A stretch of DNA of 64,000 nucleotides from Lepidurus packardi (lineage: Eukaryota > Arthropoda > Branchiopoda > Notostraca > Triopsidae), in assembly GCA_023053545.1 (NCBI GenBank), contig JAKZAN010000006.1:4779001-4843000 (forward strand), in the 5' to 3' direction. The position numbers and the translations under genes are program-made. The stretch's first letter is position 1; the number at the start of each line of letters is the position of its first letter. Shown here piece after piece: positions 26,201 to 38,088 of this stretch. Under the pieces are notes generated by a model, which worked only from the letters and a program-made list of their open reading frames with translations, did no database searches and was not told the DNA's origin.

Positions 26201-27290
26201 ACATTCATTGGGTACAGCACAGCACCACATGTTAAAGCATGGGAGTGATCCGTTCCCAAACAGCCATATCGCCCAAGAACCCGGCCTGCCACAACAATAC
26301 CTTCTCATTAGCGTACCGTAGCAATTAGGGACCTCGTTTTTGCACCTGCTCCTCACTTGCACCGAGATATATCTGCTAGGAATGGTTTCCGAGAGAAACG
26401 GGACGAATTTCAGGTGATTTCAAGCGTTTTAGTGGGCAGCTGTTGGTGTCATCGAGGTATCCGTCCACTGGAGCCCTTCACCCAAAGGGGGGAGGGGGGG
26501 ACGGGAAGGGATATGGTGCTAAGGGTTCCCGGGGAACTTTTGCAGGCACCCAAAAGTCCAACTTGTTATGTGTCCGACGATGTTACCTGCTTACCAAGTA
26601 GGTTTCTCCTCGACTTCCAACATTCTCCGGCACCTTTTTTGCATAGGAAAACAGCCCGATGGAATTTTCCACTCAAGAAAACCGTCGACACATGGGCTCC
26701 AATGTTCCGGCCCGATCTTTAAAGTCATATACATATCGCGCGATGATTAACTCCGGAACGCAGTGTGCCAAGCACTTTTAAAGACGTTGACTAAGTCGCC
26801 TGCGAGCCTTATGAGCATCCACAAAGTATAAAGAGAGGTTAGAGCTTAAAGAGCCGGCGAAAAAAAACACGATTTGAGCACCTTGGAGCCCTTAGAGCGA
26901 CAAGAAACGCTTCGAAGACCATAAAACAAGAACGAAATCAGTCAATAAAAAAGAGCAAAATGAAAATGAAGACTAAAAAAAGTCAACTGATGAAATATGG
27001 GGTTTCTCCCGTCTCCACAAGGTAGCCAGGAGCGTTGACATTACTTATTGGTGAGTTAAAAGAGCAAAAAATATCAATTTTCCTTCTCTGCCCTAGAACG
27101 AGTAGAACTAATCCAACGAGTTTAGAGTTTCAACATAAATCTAAGGCATTTTGTTTTGTTTTGTTGTTCTGGCATGCTTACCTTTGAGTTTGACGACTGC
27201 CACGTCTTCCTCTAAGCTTTGGCTTGACTGAGCGAGTGCTAGTATTGCAAGCAATCCCGCAAGTACCCACATGCATTTTAACGATGTCAT
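17207..27290 (-). CDS. SEMA5: Semaphorin 5, transmembrane guidance molecule with seven TSP1 repeats
   Basis: Class 5 semaphorins are plexin ligands in cell and axon guidance. Thirteen exons (27182-27290, 24016-24115, 23647-23854, 22732-23043, 22396-22595, 21410-21854, 20270-20483, 19739-20101, 19110-19475, 18362-18523, 18097-18270, 17809-17970, 17207-17577) give 1061 residues; human SEMA5A is 1074. Order: signal peptide (MTSLKCMWVLAGLLAILALA); Sema domain (RNYLFRLGLESLAVLE, LLVCGTNAFSPKC, YYIGSPVDFSGQDPAIYR, FVYFFFREVAVEHMNCGK, SRVARVCKNDAGG); PSI domain (CHRFETKQDCNNAMDPYCGW); seven thrombospondin repeats (for example WAEWSDWAPCG, WTDWSAWSACSQTCG, WSDWGPWDECTASCGGG, WTEWTDWSDCSSACGGG, WSCWSDWSPCSVKCG), the fourth degenerate; one helix (AVLGACIGGFCLGVLVAAVG); and a 90-residue tail. 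Repeat number equals vertebrate SEMA5. The first intron is 3 kb. The C-terminus may be longer in another frame (see findings). Confidence 0.95.
18624..19082. repeat. Inverted-repeat (MITE-like) element in a Sema5 intron
   Basis: Two arms of about 110 bp, 18624-18733 and 18966-19082, are near-perfect inverted copies. They share TTCAGCCTGGTCTGTCG (TTCAACTTGGCCTGTCG in the right arm), then GTAAAGTGACGGA, and then CTGAAAACGGTATCAAGTTC. The left arm contains an internal palindrome, GTGACGGATCCGTCAC. The roughly 230 bp between the arms have no convincing coding frame. The size, long terminal inverted repeats and intronic position are those of a non-autonomous DNA transposon or foldback element. No clear target duplication was found. 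Confidence 0.8.
22135..22375 (+). repeat. Dispersed repeat, copy 1 (Sema5 intron)
   Basis: This about 240-bp stretch shares ordered blocks with 28265-28505: AGTAACCATGGTAAC, GCCATA, GTGACGTCAC, TCGAGAACGGCTG (TCGCGAACGGCTG in copy 2) and GGTGGCTATT. The blocks keep order and spacing, so the two are diverged copies of one family. No coding frame was seen. The GTGACGTCAC core resembles a CRE/ATF site. Confidence 0.65.
24116..27181. other. First intron of Sema5 (3.1 kb)
   Basis: No further exon was recognised. A tRNA-type B box (GGTTCGAAGC) near 24816 has no convincing A box or stem, and may be a worn SINE fragment. Confidence 0.4.
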
Positions 27291-28264
27291 TATGACGAAA
27301 TTCCACGTTGGATTTCTGGGTAGTTGTTCACCGATGCATGTTTCAAAACGTTAGCTTTTGGCTACTGAAGTTGTAGATGAATCACAAAGGTTTTCGTTGT
27401 CGTCTCCGTTTGGCTTAAGGAGTGCGTAGCTCTATGTTGGACCACTGAAAACTGTGCTACAGATCAGGAACACAGTTACAAGATATCCGAGTATATCCCT
27501 GGAAGCGAGAGCTTAAGGTCTTTTGGCTGCCTTGTAGCTGATTAGATTCCTGCAAATATAAGAAGAGAGATAAAATCATTAAAGGCGACCCAAAGAGCAC
27601 AACAAGACAACTCAATAGTCCGAACAGCTAATGGTTTTGTGGTTCGAGGTTCGGTTCGAACACCATTGCAAAGAGCAAAAGCCAAAAGGTTAATTCTCTT
27701 CTGCTAGCGTGCAACAAGGCAGGTACGCCCTCTTCGCGTTCCGTTCGGTTCCTATCGCTCAACGGGTTTCGTCGAACAAGTTCCGCGTAGCTACAAGGGG
27801 AAAACGTGATCTGCTCCAATGTCGCTAATGAAAATAAACGCTTGTCTCGGGACGTGTAAAGGAAATTTATAAATATGCTACTGACTAACTAACGCCCGCA
27901 TGTCACAGATGCCCCCTGTGTTGTGTAAATCATTTTTTATTCCTCCTAGATTAGACAGAAGCGAGCTTTCAAACATATCTTTCAATCTACAGTCTAAATT
28001 AACTTTTGCTTAATTTTTTTCTAACGAAATCTTACTTTAAATTGCCATATTTGTCCCAAAAATAACTTGTGCTGATCTTGTAATGATATACAAAAATAAC
28101 TAGCAGTGATGTAAAAATCTTGTAATGATTCCTTTTCTAATGTTTCTAATGATCTCTTTTTATAACGCGTGAAATAATAATGAAACTATTTAAAGAAAGA
28201 AGTTAAGATAACTAAGCTATGGAAGAAAACATAAGATAGTGTTCAAATGTAGTGCGAGAGCTTT

Positions 28265-28505
28265 GTTGACGGTTCGACATATGAGGCATGTAAATCAATA
28301 GTAACCATGATAACAAGTGTTTTTACGACATGCCATAACACCTCTGTGACGTCACGATCCAAAGTCTGAACGCCAATAACTCGCGAACGGCTGCTCCAAA
28401 AAAATCGTAATAAATTTGTCGTTCTTCGAAGATTCTAAGTTTCAAGAAACCATCAAACCCATCAAAACCTCGACAAGTGATTTTGGTGGCTATTACCCCG
28501 TACTA
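28265..28505 (+). repeat. Dispersed repeat, copy 2 (intergenic)
   Basis: This is the partner of the repeat at 22135-22375, in the same orientation. It shares AGTAACCATG, CATGCCATAACA, GTGACGTCAC, AATAACTCGCGAACGGCTG and GGTGGCTATTA. The flanks differ, so the repeat ends lie near the stated limits. Confidence 0.65.
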
Positions 28506-31500
28506 CTAGTTTCAAACTAAACCTGACATGGCCTCGTTTATGGGTGCAACTGTGTAACCTTCTGTAAACTTTGTAGTTGCTCAATTATCGAGGAGGCGTT
28601 ACATAGTTACTTCTCTTCTTTCATTCGATTGTTTTTTTTATTTATTTTTTGTTTTTGACGTGTAGTTGAGCGACTGCCAACTTGCGAAAGAAAATAGGAA
28701 GCAACGCAAATACAAGTGAACAAACTCGGTCAGATAAGCCATTCAATTTCCTATCCGAGTTCCTTTTGGCGAAACTTGCCATTTCAGTCGTTGTATTTCA
28801 AAGAAAAACTAAAACATAAAAAATCCTTTTCTTTCTGTTCCCAATTTGAAAAAAGAAAAAGTTCCCAAATTCAATTTCTTTCTGTTCAATTTCTTTTTGT
28901 TTCTTTCTTTTCTTCTTTGAAATTTAACAAACTAAAATTGCAAATTTCATGAAACTTATTTCCACTAAACAGGAAACCCAAACTAGCTGACTTCAATCAA
29001 AACCTCCTCCTTCGATACGAATTGACTGGTAATAAGAATGATGTATTCGGATTACTCCACCCAAACGTTTTCAAAAATTCGTCTGAAATCCCTAAAATCC
29101 CTTCAAAATGTCTCTGATCCGACCGAAAACAATTGGAAATCATTACTATCCTTTCAATCTTCCCAAAGTCATGCAGATTTGACCTAAACCCTCCACTTTA
29201 CAATCATTAGAAAGCCCCTTGAGGGTTTTCATTTTCATTTCTACCATTTCCAACGATTGAATTTGGACTTGATTTGACAATTTCTCATTTCTCTTCCAGA
29301 ATGAAATTAAAAACCCTAAGAACCTTGTGCCTGGGGCCCAAAACTAGACATATTTCCTTTCCATATACTATATACAGACTCCCAAAGACAATCATGGGGG
29401 TCTGCCAAACCTTTTTGTTTTGGTCAGTTGGGGGTTAAGTTTATATAGAATACGAGGCTCTGTATGCTCAAGTCAGCGCTCGGCACGCTGCTGTTGTCAC
29501 TCCCGTACGGCTTGTGCCATGGGTGGGCCCCACGTGAAGAATTTTTACGTTCTTTTCAGCTCTATAAATGCCCAGCAATGTCATTTGAAAGCTTGGCACC
29601 ACGGGAATCCGTCTTTTCAAGCCTTTTCTTTGGACCCCAAAAAGTCAAATTAAACTCATTTTTTTTATTAACTATCTGTAGAAGCTCTTTGCTTGCTCTT
29701 AAGTTCTCATTGTTCCCGTTTTTAGCACACTCGTCAAATTATTCGCACACCAGGCGATTCTGCAAATGAAGGAGTTTTGTCGGGTTTCACTGATGCTGAT
29801 GTGACTTAAAAAACGAAAAGAAAGTCGGAGTAGACAGAAAGACAGAGAGGAAACATACCCCTCCAGAATTAACCTTTAAAAAAGCTTTGACCATGCGGAG
29901 ATTTTTAACCTATATGGGCATCACCATATAAAGGCACGGGGAATACAGAAACCTTAAGTTGTATGGAAATGAGCAAGGGCTTATCGCCGGAGACTCTTAA
30001 GGAGGGAATCATTTGCATTTATAGCTGGCCTTGATGTTGCAAGGGAAACGACGCTGAAAGATGAGAGAATTAAAAAAATAAAAAATAGAAAAATTGAGAA
30101 AAAAAAGTGGACTTGTCAGAAACTACTCAAGTTGTGTTGCCCAGCAGTGCCTCGCTATAAATTTGTGTTTCTAATCTTTTGTCTATATTATACTGCCCTT
30201 GTTTCTGGGCTTTAGCTTTTAGAATTAGGGTTAGGTTGAGCGTAAAAGTTTCTTAATACAGTGGAATGGACTACGACACGACACTATAGGCGTTTCACAA
30301 GCCCCTTTTGGGGGCACAAAGAGGGTTAAATTCGAAACGGAAATCTAGCCCCAAAAAGAGAGAGAGACTTTGAAAAGCCTGAAGCGAGAAACTGTTTCTG
30401 TTTCCGACTTGGAGTTTTCTTACGCTGCTACGAATCGGGAACAACCTTCGGAAAGCATGATCGAAAGATTCGAAAGACTTGAGAAGACTTCAGAAGACTC
30501 GAACGAGTTTAAAGCAAAACAAGTCAAGTGCAAGGCCTTCTTTAATTTAAAAGGCCCTTCGCTTTTGGGTTGTGGCTATATAACGCTTCGTCCAGATAGC
30601 GGTGACTCGATATGGAAGTTTGATCTATGATGGAACGACGGAACCACTCCAACAGTTTGGGCTTGAACATAACACACCATGCAACGCAATGAAGATAGAG
30701 CAGCAGACACTTGTGCGCTGTTGCTGTACACTCTCCGTAGAAGCTTCCTTAACTTCTTTATTTGGGAACTCAACGTAAAACCCATCTAAAACAACATTCT
30801 ATGTAAAAAATGCAAAGTCCACATAAACTTACGTTATGGTTTAGCGCATCCCGCCGACCTCGTAGTAAAAGTACAAACAGTACAAAAACTGATTTGGTTT
30901 ACAAACTGATAAGCTTCACTTGATACACTTGCGCTTCTGGTATACAATCTTGAATCTTCCAACAACAAAAGTATCCTACGGTGGAGCACTGCAAGAAAAG
31001 GCTACACTGTTACTGTTTTGGTTTCCGCTATCAACGGCTTCAAAAGACACACCTGTATCTATTTATCTTAAGTTCAAAAGTACAATAGAGGCACTATAAA
31101 TTCCCACGAAAAGCTTCACTGATTATCTCGTTGTAGTAAAGTAAGCGGAATAAACAATCAAAAGCCCAAGCTATAGTTACAGGTGTAATACCACGTAGTG
31201 CGTAGCGTTGCAGAAGTTGCAGAACCAATCGAGCCACGCTTCGAGTTGATTACTACGAAGTGTGTAGCAGACTGCCGGTTTTACGAGGACTACAGTCTCA
31301 CAGCATCAAAGCGCTTGTCTTGAGAAGGTCCGAAAGTCTTGAAGGAGAGGCTTTGCCCAAGGCCTTCATCCTATCCTCCAAAAGAAGTGCAAGAAGCTGA
31401 CGATGAGGAAAGCATAAGGAAAGGGGGGGATTTTAAATTTAAAGACGGTCCGAGGTGGGTCAAGATATAAGGAGGGGAAAATAAGAAAAGAAAGATAAAA

Positions 31501-31889
31501 CCTTTGCCAACTGACCCGTAGTACTCATTTGGTGTATGTGTGCATGGCTCTAGGTCCCTTTTAAAGCTAACCACTTTGTATTGTACCAAGTACTTGACAC
31601 TTGGGCTCTTCGTTCTGGGGTTCTGGAGACCTAAACAGTTGTAACCTAACGAAAAGCGCCTTTATTTTATTTTTTTAGTCGTCATACAACAGATCCCAGT
31701 GCCTGGGCAACAAAAGAGCACGCACATTGCATAAGTGGGAACTTAACTTGAGGGAGAAAGAGAAGTGGAAAAGGGTCAAACAGCTCCCCTTTTTCCCCAG
31801 CTTTTTCCATGGAAAATTGAGCGCCCGAGCATCGAAAGTGCAAAGGAGAGTTCTACGCTAGTTAGGTTTTTAGCTAGGACTCGAGAATA

Positions 31890-32360
31890 GGGGAAAACCT
31901 TCGATTCCTCGCTAAGAACCAGCGTGCGGGCGTGAAGAGCGCGAAGACCCGCTAAAAACGTTCGAAAAAAGACCCCTGACGCGCACCTTGGCTATACTCA
32001 ATCCGCCGCAGTGGGTTATGAGTACAGTAATGTGCAACATAAGGGAAAAACTTCGATTCCTTGCTAAGTATCAGCGTGTGGCGTGAACATGAGGAGGAGA
32101 AGAGCGTAAACCCCCACCCTGTAAAAACGTTCGAAAAAAGCCCCCTCACGCGCACCTCGGCTATACTCAATCCGCTGCAGTGGGTTATGAGTACAGTAAT
32201 GTACAACATGGGGGAAAAACTTCGATTCCTTGCTACGTATCAGCGTGTGGCGTGAACACGAGGAGGAGAACAGGGTGGGGGTTAAGCCCCCACCCTGTAA
32301 AAACGTTCGAAAAAAGCCCCCTGACGCGCACCTCGGCTGAACTCAATCCGCAAGGAGGAC
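31890..32360. repeat. Tandem triplication, unit about 165 bp
   Basis: Three direct copies each contain AAAACCTTCGATTCC or AAAAACTTCGATTCC, then GCTAAGTATCAGCGTGTGG, AAAACGTTCGAAAAAAG, CTGACGCGCACCTCGGCT and ACTCAATCCGC. The first two copies end with GGGTTATGAGTACAGTAATG. The third is cut short and contains an extra GC-rich palindrome, CAGGGTGGGGG...CCCCCACCCTG, at about 32270-32298. The copies differ at several percent of sites. No coding frame spans them. Confidence 0.85.
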
Positions 32361-33770
32361 TTTACTATATTGTACAAACCGTAGTATGATCATCTACAAT
32401 CTCAAACAACCCTTTACTTCAGTTTTGCTAGATCTAGGTAGCTTCTATCTGTAGGCTATTATGTTGATCTACAAACAAATTTGGAGACAGTAACAACAAT
32501 CCTCGCTTACTGTTATTTGCCAAAGGAAATGGGTTTTGATGCATGATGGATGACCCTTTTACGAATACGAAGCGTATCCGTTTTGTGTTGCCAAGTGCAG
32601 TGTAAATATAAGAAAAGAAGGCGGGGCTAGACATTAACCTAAACATTGGGATTTAGGGACAGTGTGGCCCCGACCATTGCAGGGAATTTTCGAATTTTCT
32701 CCTCTAAGATTACCTGTGGTATGCGTTTGACAGAGATGAGACAACAATGTTGTTGCCTGTACGTAAGGGAGGAGTCTTTCGATATGGAAAACTGGATTGG
32801 CATATAGGCATATAGGCGCCAGAACCTTCTTAGGCCCCGCGACTACGGGGCGCCGATGACTTTGATGACTCGCGCTGGACAGATGGACGTTTCTGAGACA
32901 ACGGGAGACCACCACCATCCCCCTTGAAATCTTCCACACAGGTTGAAGGCAGGAATCGAGGGCCACAAGGGCACAGCCTCATAAAACCATAACCCCCACA
33001 AATGCATGGTGTTTTTCCAGAAATCGTGTGCCTTTCTGGCTGCGTGCACTCTTTTCTTTGGGTGCTCGCTTTATGTGAGCCGTAAATTAAACTCTATTGG
33101 CTATATACATTGGTATAAGTCGGGTCGCAGATAGGAACCAAGCTACACGATACGACCAGAAAGGCGTAAGTGTGGTGGGGGGGTAGGGGGCCCTTCGCTA
33201 GTTTTTGGTTCGAGTCCTTCTCAAAACATGTGCTCCGTATTACACCACATCTGCATCTCGTTTTCGCAGAGCTGAAGAGAACCTTGACCAAGCGAAATTA
33301 GCGCTTGGCTCCTTTTTTGTCCTTGCGTCTCCTTTTCTGGTTTGTAATAACCGCTTTCACGGTCGCAACGGGTTCTCAACTGACCGTATAGAATGCGAAT
33401 TGCACTGCGTTCGCCAGTGTAAAACGGCCTAATTTGTAGCTACGTAATGGCAGTTGTTGTCATCGGCATAACTTTTGCCGCAAAGTCCAAGTTCTTATGA
33501 CTTCTAATTGGACAACGCTTCGAATTCCATTGCACTTTGGCCTAAACAAGAAGCTTAATCACCTTGATTAATGAGGGATTGTAGACTCTTACTTATGCCC
33601 AACTTGGAATGGCTTGTCTGTTGCCAAGTCTTGTTAGGATCAATCAAGGAAGTTGTGTGCTGCACCCTGTAATTGCTTTGACAACTATGGCAGGCTTTTT
33701 TTCTCGCGTCAACTAATAAGGAAGTAATTTCTCTTTGGTAATTATTTAACATGAAACGTTTTATGCCTCG

Positions 33771-34053
33771 TCATGACTTGTTTTGCAAACGCTTCGCCTT
33801 ATCTTTTTGCTCACATTCCGTGGTTGACATGAAAAGCCAAACAGTGATAGGTAGTTGAAAACATGTGGACAGAACCATAAAAGGCGCATACTTTTCATAT
33901 TTCTTCAGGAGCTTTGGTGTCCAGGAAAATTTGCCACAAGTCATAAAAAGCCATATGCATCCTAGGTTAGCCTGACTCGGTGATAAGCGCGAGTACTTTG
34001 CCTCCATTTACGACCGTAGCGAACGTTTCTTGATCCGTGAAATGAGTTGCCAT
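33771..34053 (-). pseudogene. Possible broken small gene, head to head with FAM91A1 (weak thioredoxin-like look)
   Basis: On the minus strand an ATG at 34053 opens MATHFTDQETFATVVNGGKV, which stops after 28 codons. An overlapping frame then reads CGKFSWTPKLLKKYEKYAPF and on to a stop at 33771. The order (FTDQETFATVV, KVL, CG, PKLLKKYEKYAP) recalls the first half of a thioredoxin fold, but the second active-site cysteine is absent and the frames do not join without a shift. It may be a decayed copy, a gene with an unseen intron, or chance. The ATG lies about 140 bp from the FAM91A1 start. Confidence 0.25.
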
Positions 34054-34194
34054 GTTTGTCCGTTGGCGCTGGCGTACAGGGAGGAAAATCCGGTAAATAA
34101 ATAGTCTGCCCGTCTAAACGAAAACAAACAAACTGAATTTAAATATCTTCTGGTTCATAATTCGTGGTAGCTTTAGTAAACTATAGGTTAGAAA
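34054..34194. promoter_or_regulatory. FAM91A1 upstream region, possibly bidirectional
   Basis: These 141 bp precede the FAM91A1 ATG and include the 5' leader. They start next to the ATG of the doubtful minus-strand frame. No core promoter motif is clear. Confidence 0.3.
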
Positions 34195-37100
34195 ATGAAT
34201 GCAGATGTAGAACTACATATTCGCAATAATTATCCGTGGGCCAAGCTCCCCAACAGTATACGACAGGTACCAAATTTCATTGTTATGAACTTGTTTAACG
34301 TTTTATTTACACGATTCTCTAATTTCATTCTTGCAGCTTTTAGGCAATTCTCAGAAGGAGTACGAGAAATGTGTAGTACAATTTAGCATTCGTAACCAAC
34401 TTCGCTTTAAAGGCAGCTTGGGTAAAATTGAATCTTCCTTAATACTTCAAATTCGTTCGATTATTCAAATTTAAATCAATTTAATTCAGTTTAACTGTGT
34501 TTCTAGTGCGTCATGTTCGCAAAGATGAGGAACGATACTACGAAGAGATGCTGGACTACAGCAAGCAGCATTTAATGCTTTATCCCTATCATCTTTCGGA
34601 CGTTTTCGTACGAGGATTACGCGTCACTCCATTCCAGTACTACATTTCCATGGTAGAAGCCATTATGAACGCAGAAAGAAGCTATGACGCGCTTCCCAAC
34701 TTCACAGCAGCTGATTGTAAAGCAGTTTACTTCATCTAGTTCGTTTAAATACTTAAAATATGGGTTTCAAGGCCTTCGACAACTGGGAATTGGACGCAAC
34801 CAGTACATCGAGCTTATGAATCAGTGCAAATCAGCCAGAAAGCTTTTCCGCAAGAAGAACCCTCGCGATCTCCTTCCAGTCAAACCCATTGCTAGCCTTT
34901 TAATCGAGCCTTGGTGGAAAATCTACGCTGGTTTCATCACCGAGGACGATATTAAGGTATTTTCTGTTAAAATTCTGAAAATTATTATTGATTTTTTTTT
35001 TTAAGATTGTCGCGCCAGGAGAGAAGGAAATCATTGACAATTTAATCGATAACGGACCTCAAAAGGCAGGCGGATGCAACTACCATTTCGTCAGAGCTCT
35101 CTACATGTAAAATATTTTCTTTTTATTATAACTTATTTCGTTCTAATTCAGTTCTTCTCAACGTTTCAATTTTTAACTTCAATTGACAGGAAAGGGTTGG
35201 TATACATTGACGTGCCTATCGAAGATTCCAATTTCATCTCAGTTCCACCTTTGGAAGGCTTTGTTATGAACCGAGTCTTGGGAGATTACCTCGAAACGCT
35301 CTTGTACAAAATTTTCGTTTCCATCGACGAACACACGAGTGTTGGTGAAGTAAGCACGTCTTCACGTTTTGTTCTTGTTTTGTAATTTCTTAGCTCGTTT
35401 TTCGCTCTTAGTTGGCTTCTGTTCTGCAAATTGACGCCAGCCAAGTGAGAAACGCAGTTTCGTTGTACTGTCGATTAGGCTTTGCTCGCAAAAAAGGAGC
35501 AGAGTTAGAAGTGCCTGATTTACACCCCTCTTGGAAGGATATTGTCACACCCTCAACTCCAAAGTATATCTCTGAGCATTAAACTGCCTTTCCTAATCGA
35601 AAAATCGCCTTTCCTAATTAAACACTTAACAAAAACTATTTTTTTTTTTTTATTAATTTTAGATCGTTGAGCGCGCCTATGGCTTTATCTGCTGAAGATG
35701 ATCCCCTGCTACTAGAATTGTCCGCAGCGTTAGCCGAATCTGAAAACGATGGCTCATTTGTGCTCCTGAACCAAGTTAATCGCAAAATGTCGGTCGTGGA
35801 TGAAACCGATACGGATGCTTTCACAAATTCCTTGGCACAACACAGCAAACGAATCGCCTTCATCTTCGATTCGAGCCTTACAGCCTTCCTCATGATGGGA
35901 AATCTCTCTCAGGTTAGTTATGTTAAAACTTCTATACACTCTTCTTTGATTTTTTTACATTTCTATTTCGGATTTTTTTTATATTTTTTTTTTTAAATTT
36001 AAAATTTTTTGAATCTTTATTGTGGATTTTTTTATTTATTTTTTTAAATTATTTTTTTAATTATTATTATTTTTTTTTAATATTTTTTTTTAGTTTGTTT
36101 TTAATCGTCTGAAATCATTATGAATGTACTCTAGGAAGTGTACTCATAGTACTCATAGGAATGTACTCATAGAAATTTATATTCGTTATGTGGAATTTTT
36201 GTTCGATTTTTTTTTTTTTTTTAAGTCTTGTTTATTTGTAAAAAAATTGTATTTGATTATTTGATTTCTTGTTTCTTTCTTCATAAAAAGGGTTGGGGTC
36301 AAGAGTTGGGAGTAAAAATCCAACTTTAGAATATTTTGAAAGTTAAATTACCAAAAAAAATGGTAATTTTTTGGGGAAAATTTAATTTTAATTTTTCGTG
36401 TTTTTTGGGTCTTTGGATCAAACAGGGACTTAAGAGTCATGCAGTCACGATGTTTGAAGTGGGGAAACTCTCGGACGAATCCTTGGATAGTTTGATTACC
36501 GAGCTGAACCGGATTAGTACGACCGACAGCGAAGGGGAAGCGCAGCGTTACTTTGAGCACGCCTTAACTCTGAGGCACACGATCGGCTTCTTACGACACA
36601 GCAAAGCCCTGGGACCAGATATCGATGCTGGTTTGGATCTCATCCGTTGCGAAAGCTTACAGTCCTTGGACTCGCCTACATGCGCCCGATTGCTGTCCAA
36701 GAATTATCGGTAACTTGATCCACTTGATCCTAAATCAACTTCTTGTTTGTTTTGCGACCCTCAGCTCTCATTGTTTGTCTTGTTTGGAAGGTTACTGGTA
36801 TCGATGGCGCCGTTGTGCAACGAACTCAGGTTAACTTCCTCGGCTTTGCCTCCTCATTGGGGCCCTCCGCTCCCGGAATTCTCGTCAATTTGGTTCAAGT
36901 TGTTTCTCTACTCACATTCCCAAATGGGCCCACCCTCCTTGCTACTCAAGAAGGGAGCAAGGCTACGAAAGCTGCCCAGAGCACTGTACCCTTATGACAG
37001 ATTACTGATTACTCCATGGGGCCACGAGCCTGGCATCGTGCCCATTACGTCGGCCTTGGTCATAATTAACGATGCCTTGACTCACTCGCCGGTACTTGTA

Positions 37101-38088
37101 CAGGTAGATGGATTTTTAATTAATAAAGCGCTTAAAAGGGCTTGGGCTTGAAGCTTTTTCGAAATTAATAGTTTTTCTGCGACTTTTTCCCAGGGTTCTC
37201 ATTCCGAGTTGGATAAAAAGTACGTGGCTTTTCCTCTCCTCCTCGAGGGGAGCAAGATTTCGGGAGATGATGGGGCAGTGCAGGTATTAGTGGAGAAGCT
37301 GGCGTCACTTTTGGATTTGCAACACACGTGCGGGTTCATCACGCTAATTGGAGATGGGAAAAAAGAGCCTGGTCCGAGCCAAAGTGGAGTTTGCAACTCC
37401 GCGAATGGCTCGCCCAAGAACGGCATCAAAGATAAAGCAGCTGCAGGGATTTTGGAAGAAGAATTAGACAGATTGGAAGGAACTGCTGGGAACAAAGCGG
37501 GATTGTCCTTAAATTTGGAGGAATGGAGACCTAGCACCACGATGACGTCACAGAACTGGACGCTCTTGACGTTGGACTTTGGTTTGCCCTTGTTCGATCT
37601 GAAGCTCAACGAAGAAGTGAGCGAGCATATTAAAGAAGCTCGGTTATGTCGTAAGGAAAGGTATGGAATTATATTCTAATTCATTTTTAAAAATCGGAAT
37701 TTTTCGATTTTCGCAATTTTTCTCGAGAATTTTCATAATATGTTCTAATTTTTTCTCTTAATCGAATTGTTTTGGTAGTTTGGAAGCTTGGGTTGCGGCC
37801 AGCGAGGAATTGTCAGCACAATTACTAGATTTTATTTCTACTTTCCAAGTAAGTTCAAAAGAGTTTGATTTATTTAGTGATTTTTGTTTGTTTACCTTAT
37901 CTGTTTACCTTATTTGTTTATCTTGTCTGTTTACTTATTTGTTTACCCCATTTGTTTACTTCTTTTATTGACAGGATTTGCCAGTGGGCGGAGACTGTCA
38001 TACGAAAACGGGGTTAGTAGAAGTCCCGCTTCCTACGAAGAATCTACTATTTGATGGCGACCTGTTGTATCCATGGGACGGCCAATAA
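34195..38088 (+). CDS. FAM91A1: FAM91A1, Golgi trafficking adaptor
   Basis: FAM91A1 works with TBC1D23 and the WDR11 complex in capturing endosome-derived vesicles at the trans-Golgi. Thirteen exons (34195-34266, 34337-34421, 34507-34716, 34772-34956, 35006-35106, 35190-35349, 35412-35563, 35663-35912, 36426-36709, 36791-37103, 37194-37660, 37779-37848, 37975-38088) read in frame to 820 residues; human is 838. The N-terminal domain shows [53 protein letters not shown] and [20 protein letters not shown]. The C-terminal domain shows [52 protein letters not shown] and [12 protein letters not shown], ending [15 protein letters not shown]. Conservation runs across the full length. The intron at 35913-36425 is extremely T-rich. 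AATAAA at 38414 is a likely poly(A) signal. Confidence 0.97.

Larger units (their letters stand above)
27291..33770. other. Long intergenic stretch upstream of Sema5
   Basis: About 6.5 kb without a recognisable gene. It contains the second copy of the dispersed repeat, a tandem triplication and AT-rich tracts. The open frame at 30370-30630 is lysine/glutamate-rich and lies partly in a small GAAAGA/GAAGACT repeat, so I do not call it a gene. The Sema5 promoter should lie just above 27290, but no motif stands out. Confidence 0.45.

Noticed and set aside
30225..30240. Telomere-like TTAGGGTTAGG
   Set aside because: Fewer than two full repeats, easily chance.
30370..30630. Plus-strand 86-residue frame
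   Set aside because: Partly built from GAAAGACTT/GAAGACT repeats; no splice support or recognisable domain.
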